Of a DNA stretch of 64,000 nucleotides, positions 52,704-60,097 are shown one piece after another. The position numbers were made by a program, and so were the translations under genes. The notes beneath the pieces are model-generated. The model did not search any database. It saw only the letters and a list, made by a program, of their open reading frames with translations, and had not been told where the DNA came from. Source of the DNA: an uncultured Phycisphaerae bacterium (GTDB lineage Bacteria > Planctomycetota > Phycisphaerae > UBA1845 > PWPN01); contig CALLOB010000053.1 in NCBI GenBank assembly GCA_938005315.1, forward strand, positions 32,194 through 96,193. The letters are read 5' to 3'. How positions within the stretch are numbered: position 1 is the first letter of the stretch; every line of letters starts with the position of its first letter.

Positions 52704-53717
52704 TCATCCTCCGATCGAGATCATCCGCCTTCTCTGGGTTCGCCGTCCGAACCGCGGTTTGGCCATGACGGCCGCCTGCAGAATCCGGTCGGCGGCCTCC
52801 TCATCCAGCCGGCCGCCGTTCCAGGCCGCGGCCAGACTCCATCCCCCCGCGTCGAATAGACACGACAGGATCTCGCCCCGGGAGGTGACGCGGAGCCGGC
52901 GACAGCTCGTGCAGAACGGCCGAGTCATCGAAGCGATCACGCCCACGATTCCGGCCGGACCGCCGCCCACGACGCTCGCAGCGGCATAGTCGGTCGCGGC
53001 CTGTTCGACCGGGGAGGCGATCGGCTCCAGGGTGAACCGCCTGGAGAGGCGATCGAGGATCTCCGCCGCGGGAACCAGGCGCTCCCGGCAGACCGTCGCC
53101 TCCGGTCCGACAGGCATCATCTCGAGAAACCGGACGGTGCATCCCCGCGAAAGCCCCCACTCGCACAGTTCGCACAACTCGTCATCATTGATGCCGCGCT
53201 GGACGACAACGTTCAGACGGACCGGTCGAAGGCCGGCCGCGATGGCCGCTTCGATGCCGCGAACCGTGCGGGCGAGATCTCCGCCGCGCGTGAGCCGGGC
53301 GAAGCGCCGGGGATGCAGCGTATCCAGCGAGACGTTCACCCGCGTCAGACCGGCCCGCCTGAGGCGCTCGGCGCTGACCGCGAGGGCCTGGCCGTTCGTC
53401 GTCAGCGTGATCTCGTTCAGGCTGCACAGCCGCGCCATCGACGACACCATATGCAGCAGTTGCGGGTGCAGAAGCGGTTCGCCGCCGGTCAGCCGCACGT
53501 GACGAACGCCGTGCCGCCCGGACAGCCATCGGACCACGGCGACGGCGAAGGCCTCGTCGATATGGCAGGGCGATCCGGCCCCGGCGGCAGCGCAGTACCG
53601 GCATGCCAGATTGCACCGGTCGGTCAGCGACAGGCGCAGACGATCGATGCGGCGCCCCCAGCCGTCGATGAGCGGCCCGAGGGGATCGGCGGAAGGTTCA
53701 CCCGATGCGGTGATCAC
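52704..53717 (-). CDS. moaA: GTP 3',8-cyclase MoaA
   Basis: About 337 residues. A radical SAM motif CNLACRYC (cysteines about 35, 39 and 42) is followed by RLTGGEPLLHP. A C-terminal second cluster has CTSCRRLRVTSRGEILSC, including the GTP-site arginines. It converts GTP to 3',8-cyclo-GTP, the first step of molybdenum cofactor synthesis; the MoaC part encoded at 47.6 kb acts next. The canonical C-terminal Gly-Gly is present (ISIGG). GTG 53717 has GGAG nine bases upstream; GTG 53759 would add 14 residues. Confidence 0.92.
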   Translation of the reverse strand: MITASGEPSADPLGPLIDGWGRRIDRLRLSLTDRCNLACRYCAAAGAGSPCHIDEAFAVAVVRWLSGRHGVRHVRLTGGEPLLHPQLLHMVSSMARLCSLNEITLTTNGQALAVSAERLRRAGLTRVNVSLDTLHPRRFARLTRGGDLARTVRGIEAAIAAGLRPVRLNVVVQRGINDDELCELCEWGLSRGCTVRFLEMMPVGPEATVCRERLVPAAEILDRLSRRFTLEPIASPVEQAATDYAAASVVGGGPAGIVGVIASMTRPFCTSCRRLRVTSRGEILSCLFDAGGWSLAAAWNGGRLDEEAADRILQAAVMAKPRFGRRTQRRRMISIGG

Positions 53718-53873
53718 ATTCCATTTCTCCGGCCGGGCGGGCACGACACCCGCGAACACAGGCCCGGGCCCGCGACCGGGGAGGCGATGCGGCCGCCGGG
53801 CGCGAGCCCGCCTTCCGGGGTCTTCGGAAGGCCGGCCCGGCGGCCGGGGGACCGGACTGCGGGATCGTTCGGA

Positions 53874-56800
53874 TCATTCCTTCACCGGCAGCAACGTGAC
53901 GCAGGTATCATAGAAGCTCACGCTTCCCCCGACGGGATCGAACATGCACGTATTTTGGATCACCGGGTCGGTCCACATGGCTGCATTGGCGTGAACGCCT
54001 CTGCTGCGGCGAGGTTCGCCGCGGATCACGTGCCCGTCGATCACCACATCGCAGGCCCCCGTGGCCCAGTGGCCGAAACCGAGCGCAAAGCTGACCACTC
54101 CCGGACGCACCGTCTGTGTCACGATCACCCTTGCGGTCAGCGGCCTGGAGCGGTCATCCCCGGGCCGATAGAGCCCCTGCGTGTTGGTCGCACTGACGAT
54201 CCTGACCATCTGGCCGTGCCGCAACGCCAGACGCCCGGCGTCGCTGGGGTGCACAAGGACCCCATTGTCGGGCATCAGGGCCGAGAGCCATGGATCGGCC
54301 ACCGTCCGGCTCTTCGTCTGCGAAATGACGCGGTGCGTGACCAGGGCCAGTTCATGGTTGTGCCGGTATGCATCCACGGCCTTGCCGTCGAATCCCAGGA
54401 CGGGGAGATACGTCGCGCAGCCGGGATGGGGCTGCCCGGTTCCGGAATGCATCGTGGATGCGGTCTTCTCCTGGTACAGGTTCAGCAGGGCCGCATAGGG
54501 ATGGGCCACGCGATCGCCCTTGTAGGCCCGTTCATGATCCTCGAACCGGCCGCCGCGGTTCAGCACATAGACGACCTTCGGCCACATCCGCTCGCCGACG
54601 ATGGTGCGCCAGCGGTCGGCGTCGAAGACCGGGGCGGGGAGGTGCCGGCGGGACTTCATGAAAAGATCGATTTCGGCGGCATCCGCATCCGGCACCGCCT
54701 GCGAGCCGTCGGGTTTCTCGCCGAACGCGAGATTGGCGACCGCCCGCAGGTAGAAGTCGTCCGGATGCCTCAGCGGAAGCGGGGAGCCGGATTCGTCCCT
54801 GCCGAAACCCGCGTCCCCGAAGCCCGGGAGGCCGAGGTATTCGGCGATTCCCAGGATCATCGCCTCGAACGACAGTGGCACGCTCTGGCCGTAGACCCGA
54901 CAGCTCTCCGGGATGGGCGCGATCACCGGCTGACGCACGGGCTGGACCTTGTGGGGCATGTTCGGATGACTCCCCTGAAATTCCCATCGTTCCAAGAAGG
55001 AGAGGTCCGGAAAGATGTAATCGGCATACATGGAGGTCGGGCCGATGACGATGTCGTTGGCCACAAAGAGGGGCAGTTTGTTGACATCCGAGAGGATCTC
55101 TGCGTTGGTATGGCCGGCCGGCAACGCATAGGTCGGGGCCCCCATGTACAGAAAGAGCGCCTTGACCGGGTACGGATAGGCGTCGCCGATGGAGGGAATG
55201 ATCTCCTCGTAGACATCCGACGCCAGGGGATACCAGTTCCGCTTCGCCGGATAGCCCTCGAAGAGGGTCGTCTTCTCGTATTCCAGGCCGTGGCGGATCG
55301 AACTGATGCCGAAGGCGCCGATCCTGCCGGGATGAGCCTCGAGATCGAAGAGCTTCCCTTTGCCCTTCGTGTCGAACGTGGTGGCCTTGATCATGCCGCC
55401 CGTGGCATCGAAATTGCCCAAAAGCATGTTGAGCGTCATCCACGCCAGAACGTTGTAGAAGCCGTTCGTGTGCTGGGCCGCGCCGCGATGCACGTCCACG
55501 GCGGCCATCCTGCCGTAGCTGGTGAGTTCCCGGGCCGTGGCCACCACATCGCGCTCCCGCACATCCGCGATGGCGGCCCACTCGGCGACCGTCTTCTGCC
55601 GGGCCTGCTCCAGAAGGATCTGGAGGGCGGACTTCACCTCGGTTCCGTCGGGCAGCGTGGCATCCACGAACAGATCGCCGCGCATCGGCACCTTGTCGTC
55701 GTTCGGGTCGACGGCGGTGAAGCGGCCCTCCGTCATGATCACCATGAATGACTCGTCGTAATCTTTCTGGAGCTTCGATTCCGGATCGATGTAGGTGCGC
55801 TTTTCGGCTTGGCGCAACGGCCTGCCTTCGACGATGGTCTCGCAGGCCCGCAGGAACCTGCCGGGCTTCCCGTCCCTGCAGACCACCAGCCATGTGGCGT
55901 TGCACCAGCAGGTCTCGCCGGCGGCGATCGCCGCGGCCTTGTTGGCGTTGCTCAGAAAGGCGGCATCGTACCGCTGCTGCTCCAGGATCCAGCGGATCAT
56001 GGCCATGGCCAGCGCCGCGTCCGTGCCGGGCCTGAGCGGCAGCCATTTCCAGGCCTTGCTGGCAAGCTTGCTGAAGCGTGGATCTGCGACCGCGATTTTC
56101 GTGCGGCCGCTGACGAGGTTGCCCGTCAATCGGGCCGTGCGGTTGGGAGGCCCGTAGTTGGCCTCGAAAAGATTGGCGCCGACGAAAAGAATGAAGCGAC
56201 TGTTCTCGGTGTCCGCCTGCCAGTAGAATTTACGCCCGTCCGTGAATCGCCCGCCGATGTACTGCTCGCTGATGGCCTTGCACGTGAAATAGAGCGATCC
56301 CTGGCAGACCGTGGTATGCCCGTGGGCATTGACCGTGCCCAGTGCGGCGGCAAAACGCCTGTACAGGTCGCCCCGGCCGTCCTTCAACCGGCCCCAGGCG
56401 CAGACGATCTGGTTGTTCCTCGGCCCCAGATCGGGATGCTCGGGGTCGATGAGCTTCTGCAGATGGGATGCGTGCTTCGACCTGAACGCTTCAACCAGCT
56501 TCGCTTTCGCGGCCGCGTCCTTCGCCTCCCAGATGGCCTTGACGTCCGCCTGAAGCGACCCGGCGAGCTCCGGATCGGTCACGGTCATGAGGGCCTTGAG
56601 CCCTTCGACCACGCGATCCTCCTCGCCGGGGATGTCGGCGAAGATCCTTCCGCCCTCGCAGATCTCCCTGATCGCCTGCTCGAACGGGATCGTGATCCAC
56701 TTGTTCTCTCCACGCTTTCCGGCCCGTTTGAGGACTTTCCGGATCCGGTAGGGGTCGTAGGCCGTCTGCAGACCGGCCTGGCCCTTGGGACAGATGGCTC

Positions 56801-57149
56801 CGTCGACCGCTGCCGCTTCCCGGATCCCGGTGGCGTAGGGCAGGTGAGGCACAAGCGTCCAGGGGTTGTATGGATTCCCGTCGATCTTGGTGACCACGCC
56901 GCCCTGCAGCTTGCACTTGATGCCGCAGCCGGTGTTGCACTGGAGACAGGCCGAATAGAGGATGTTTTCAAGCTCGGCCAGCTCGTAGGGGGCGTCGGGC
57001 CGCCTGCTGTTGAGGATCGCGTTCCCGCCCGATGGCCCGCCGGCCGCCGACTCCGCGGAATCCGCCGCGAGGAACACCCCCCCCAACATCGCTCCGCCGG
57101 CCAGAAACCGCCGCCTGGATTGCCGGTCCGAATCGTTTTTCTGCGTCAC
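53874..57149 (-). CDS. Molybdopterin catalytic subunit, tetrathionate/selenate reductase (TtrA) type
   Basis: 1091 residues. A Tat signal (SRRRFLAGGAMLGGVF) is followed by a 4Fe-4S motif C68-x2-C71-x3-C75 and C120, then the large bis-MGD domains of the DMSO reductase family. Blocks such as GKRGENKWITIPFEQAI, MIRWILEQQRYDAAFL and FYLRAVANLAFG resemble TtrA of Salmonella as I recall it. C282 in HTTVCQGSLYF is the likely molybdenum ligand. Known members reduce tetrathionate, thiosulfate or selenate outside the cytoplasmic membrane; the substrate here is unknown and oxidation cannot be excluded. GTG start with GAGG overlapping the preceding stop. Gene order B-C-A matches ttrBCA. Confidence 0.85.
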   Translation of the reverse strand: MTQKNDSDRQSRRRFLAGGAMLGGVFLAADSAESAAGGPSGGNAILNSRRPDAPYELAELENILYSACLQCNTGCGIKCKLQGGVVTKIDGNPYNPWTLVPHLPYATGIREAAAVDGAICPKGQAGLQTAYDPYRIRKVLKRAGKRGENKWITIPFEQAIREICEGGRIFADIPGEEDRVVEGLKALMTVTDPELAGSLQADVKAIWEAKDAAAKAKLVEAFRSKHASHLQKLIDPEHPDLGPRNNQIVCAWGRLKDGRGDLYRRFAAALGTVNAHGHTTVCQGSLYFTCKAISEQYIGGRFTDGRKFYWQADTENSRFILFVGANLFEANYGPPNRTARLTGNLVSGRTKIAVADPRFSKLASKAWKWLPLRPGTDAALAMAMIRWILEQQRYDAAFLSNANKAAAIAAGETCWCNATWLVVCRDGKPGRFLRACETIVEGRPLRQAEKRTYIDPESKLQKDYDESFMVIMTEGRFTAVDPNDDKVPMRGDLFVDATLPDGTEVKSALQILLEQARQKTVAEWAAIADVRERDVVATARELTSYGRMAAVDVHRGAAQHTNGFYNVLAWMTLNMLLGNFDATGGMIKATTFDTKGKGKLFDLEAHPGRIGAFGISSIRHGLEYEKTTLFEGYPAKRNWYPLASDVYEEIIPSIGDAYPYPVKALFLYMGAPTYALPAGHTNAEILSDVNKLPLFVANDIVIGPTSMYADYIFPDLSFLERWEFQGSHPNMPHKVQPVRQPVIAPIPESCRVYGQSVPLSFEAMILGIAEYLGLPGFGDAGFGRDESGSPLPLRHPDDFYLRAVANLAFGEKPDGSQAVPDADAAEIDLFMKSRRHLPAPVFDADRWRTIVGERMWPKVVYVLNRGGRFEDHERAYKGDRVAHPYAALLNLYQEKTASTMHSGTGQPHPGCATYLPVLGFDGKAVDAYRHNHELALVTHRVISQTKSRTVADPWLSALMPDNGVLVHPSDAGRLALRHGQMVRIVSATNTQGLYRPGDDRSRPLTARVIVTQTVRPGVVSFALGFGHWATGACDVVIDGHVIRGEPRRSRGVHANAAMWTDPVIQNTCMFDPVGGSVSFYDTCVTLLPVKE

Positions 57150-57157
57150 GGGATACC

Positions 57158-58345
57158 TCACGCCGGAGACGCGGTCCACCGGGCCGCCCACGCGTTGATC
57201 CGCTCGCCCAGATGGAAAACCGCCATGCCTGCGGCGACCAGAAACAGACCGACCAGGTATTCCATGGCCGTCGCGTGGTAGATGTACTTCAGACGATCAT
57301 GCTGGAAGGCTTCCTGCAATCCCTCGATTTCACCGACGGCCTGACCGGGCACGAGTACGTTGAGACGGGCGCTGACGAAGGCAACCGCCACCAGAAAGGC
57401 GGCCAAGGTCCACGCCGCCCGCCGCCGCGTCAGCAGCAGGCCCAGGGGAATCGCGCCGCCGAGCAGCAGGTGGACGATCCAGAATACCCACCAGTAGGGC
57501 CCCCAGAGGATCAGCTCGATGGCCGGAGCGTGAACGTCGGGATTCCACAGGGCAATCGAGAATTCGGCGAATTCGAAGACGAAATACACCATCAGTCCGG
57601 CGAGGGTGACGTTCCGCAGATACCGTAAGGCCGCGCAGCCGGTCCCGCAATCGTCTTTGAATTGAAACACCGCCAGAACAAAGAGCAGCATGGCCGCGCC
57701 CGCGGTGATCGCGGAGGCCAGGAAAAGCATGGGCAGCAGGGCGCTGTGCCAGAAGCCCTTCGCGCCCACCACGCCGAAGAAGGCGCCGCTCTGACTCGGA
57801 AAGAGAATGGAAAACATGATGGCCAGGCACAGCAGGGGCTTCAGCCAGCCCGACCGTTCCCTGAACGAGAGCAGCCAGCACGCGACCGCGATCATCATGA
57901 ACGCGTTGTACATCCATGCATTGAAGGCCATCATGCTCGTGAAACTCGGCGAAAGGAAGATGGCCGGGGCCCGCTCGGGACGCCCCAGATCCAGCCATAC
58001 CCCCATGAAGGCGGGAATGATGGCGGCGATGGCGAGAACGACGACCGTCCGCAGAACATCCCGGCGGTCGAGCCCCGGCACGCCGAGCACGAATCCGCCG
58101 GCGCCCAGCACGAACGCGCCGCCGGCGATCCCGACGCCGTGGAAGTAGAGCGCCACCCAGAGCCCCCAGGGCACATAGGAGCCGTAGCCCGCCGGCAGAT
58201 GCCCGCCGGCGACGCGCTGACCGATGCCGATCAGGCCGAGGCCCGCCAGCACCGCCCAGATGGTCCACAGCAGGCGCCGAGGCCCGTTGCCCCGGCGACC
58301 GACCCCGCCACATGCTCCGGCCGCACCCGTTCCGACGTTCGTCAT
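57158..58345 (-). CDS. NrfD/PsrC-type quinone-interacting membrane subunit
   Basis: 395 residues with about nine membrane helices, including GLWVALYFHGVGIAGGAFVL and IPAFMGVWLDLGRPERAPAI, the latter a typical NrfD segment. It exchanges electrons between the membrane quinone pool and the four-cluster Fe-S subunit, completing a B-C-A complex with its neighbours. It starts 51 bp after the Fe-S subunit gene and its TGA overlaps the ribosome-binding site of the catalytic subunit gene. Confidence 0.9.
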   Translation of the reverse strand: MTNVGTGAAGACGGVGRRGNGPRRLLWTIWAVLAGLGLIGIGQRVAGGHLPAGYGSYVPWGLWVALYFHGVGIAGGAFVLGAGGFVLGVPGLDRRDVLRTVVVLAIAAIIPAFMGVWLDLGRPERAPAIFLSPSFTSMMAFNAWMYNAFMMIAVACWLLSFRERSGWLKPLLCLAIMFSILFPSQSGAFFGVVGAKGFWHSALLPMLFLASAITAGAAMLLFVLAVFQFKDDCGTGCAALRYLRNVTLAGLMVYFVFEFAEFSIALWNPDVHAPAIELILWGPYWWVFWIVHLLLGGAIPLGLLLTRRRAAWTLAAFLVAVAFVSARLNVLVPGQAVGEIEGLQEAFQHDRLKYIYHATAMEYLVGLFLVAAGMAVFHLGERINAWAARWTASPA

Positions 58346-58396
58346 CGGTTCACCCTCGTCAGGAAACGCCCTGCCGACAAGCCCGTCACGGAACGA

Positions 58397-59299
58397 TCAC
58401 GCGATGTAATAGACCCTCGGCCGCGTCCCCTTGTGGGGCAGGAGCGTATGAACATTGTGTCTTGCGATCAGCTCCGTCACGACACCGTCGGGATCGCTGA
58501 TATCGCCGAAATAGGTCGCCCGGCCGATGCAGGTTGTCACGCAGACGGGAAGCTCGCCGTGTTCGAGACGGTGCAGACAGAAGTGACACTTGCGGGCGTT
58601 GCCCATCGGGCTCCGGTGGCCGCCGCGGCTCCAGCGCTTGCCGTACTCGTGGTTGGGCTGATCCTCCCAGGGCGCACGCCCCCCGCTGACCGCAACGCCG
58701 TCCGCGCCCACCGCGGCAGCATCGGTGTAATACTCGCCGAAATCGCTGGTCCGGGCGCCATAGGGGCACGCGGTCAGGCAGTATCGGCAGCCGATGCACT
58801 TGTCATAATCGACCACCGTGACACCGTCCGCCCGTCGCCATGTCGCCCGGACCGGACACACCGGCACGCACGGCGGCTTCTCGCACTGCATGCACGGCCG
58901 GGGCGTGAACTTCAGGTGAACGTTCGGATACTCCCCCCCTTCCTCCGTCACGACCGGCCGGTAGACCACGCCCGGCGGCAGCTTGTTCTCCGCGACGCAT
59001 CCGATGGTGCAGGCATGACAGCCGACGCACTTGCGCTGGTCGATGACCATCGCCCATCGGCGCTGCTCCATCGGCTTGGCCATCGCTTTCACCAGGTCCC
59101 GCTGCATCTGGATCAGCAGATCCTCCCCGATCCGGGGAGGCACGCCATCCAGAGCGGAGAGATGCCGGATGGTTTCCTGTCCCCGGGGGTCTCCGGTGTG
59201 GCGCGGCCGGCGGTCCCGTATGACCAGAGTCGCCGTCGCAGCCAGGCCCGCACCGGCCAGAGCGCCGGCCTTCACGAATTCACGTCTGTCCATCGACAT
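58397..59299 (-). CDS. Tat-exported four-cluster Fe-S subunit (TtrB/PsrB type)
   Basis: 300 residues. The signal [16 protein letters not shown] carries the twin arginines. Four cysteine groups follow for four 4Fe-4S clusters: [37 protein letters not shown], and CHFC with later CVTTC. It wires electrons between the NrfD subunit and the catalytic subunit. First gene of the six-gene minus-strand molybdenum operon. ATG 59299 has GGAGG six bases upstream. Confidence 0.92.
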   Translation of the reverse strand: MSMDRREFVKAGALAGAGLAATATLVIRDRRPRHTGDPRGQETIRHLSALDGVPPRIGEDLLIQMQRDLVKAMAKPMEQRRWAMVIDQRKCVGCHACTIGCVAENKLPPGVVYRPVVTEEGGEYPNVHLKFTPRPCMQCEKPPCVPVCPVRATWRRADGVTVVDYDKCIGCRYCLTACPYGARTSDFGEYYTDAAAVGADGVAVSGGRAPWEDQPNHEYGKRWSRGGHRSPMGNARKCHFCLHRLEHGELPVCVTTCIGRATYFGDISDPDGVVTELIARHNVHTLLPHKGTRPRVYYIA

Positions 59300-59516
59300 G
59301 GGTGGCCTCCGGATGCCCCGGGGTTCGGGAAGCCGGACACTGCCGCTGCGCGCCCGTCACGATAAACTCTTCCCGATACGACGCCCTCGATGCGGCGGCG
59401 ATGGCGCCTCACCCGGACGAACGTGGAAAAACATCCTGCCCCGCGGGAAACGACATCGGTGCGGCGTCCTCCATCACAGCTTGTCACGGCGACGTAGCAG
59501 CAGAATGGGCTCCGAT

Positions 59517-59557
59517 GGCGATCAGAACCGATCGCCCGGAAAACGTCAAGACCCCGC
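59517..59557 (-). promoter_or_regulatory. 41-bp conserved promoter/leader block before the Fe-S subunit gene
   Basis: Reverse complement of the block at 47293-47333 with 38 of 41 identities. In this copy the 3' part forms GGCGATC-GGTTCT-GATCGCC, a perfect 7-bp hairpin. The related 31-bp block follows 41 bp downstream (59475-59445) with 23 of 31 matches to 47374-47404. Confidence 0.7.
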
Positions 59558-59809
59558 ATCGGAGGGATGCGCATGAAGCTCCGGCGGTGCGACCGGATCT
59601 TCCGGAAGCTCCGGCCCGGGAAGAGGACCGGCGGATGCGGACCGACGCGCTCCTCAACAGTCTGGAACCCCACCCGGGCCGGACACGCCGGCGGCGCACG
59701 CAGGGGTTCTACGGTCACCTCAACGGCGTGCCGTCCCGCCGGTGACGCCGGCAGCCGCAAGGACCCATTCGGAGGCCGCGCAGGTCCATGAGACGATCGA
59801 TCCGGCTGC

Positions 59810-59848
59810 GTCCCGGTTCTGGGACGGCGGTGTCCGGGTTCCGGGACA
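59810..59848. promoter_or_regulatory. Two inverted repeats 22 bp apart, shared with the moaC upstream region
   Basis: GTCCCGGTTCTGGGAC (59810-59825) and TGTCCGGGTTCCGGGACA (59831-59848) have centres 22 bp apart, two helical turns. The second is, on the other strand, the same site as 47119-47136 with one change. This spacing suggests cooperative dimers of one regulator. Confidence 0.65.
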
Positions 59849-60097
59849 TCCCGGTCCGCCGGGAGCCGTCCGGGTCGCAGAACCTGCGGAAGCGCCCGCG
59901 GCGCGGCGACGCAACCGACGCGATGATCCCGGAACTGCGGCCGAAGTGACCTGCGGCCACTTCTGATGCCGACCGGCATGTGCGTCCGGAAGCCGGGTGT
60001 CCGGGAGTCGAGCCGCGGGGGGAGCCGGCCCGGCCTGTCGTGCGGGCGCTTTCAGGTCCGGCGCATCACCGAGGCGGCCCCGTCCGCCGGCCGGCGG

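Larger units (their letters stand above)
59300..60097. other. Control region upstream of the molybdoenzyme operon
   Basis: About 800 bp with no convincing gene. It carries the counterparts of the elements before moaC: a 41-bp block (59517-59557), a weaker 31-bp block (59445-59475) and two inverted repeats (59810-59825 and 59831-59848). Confidence 0.6.
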
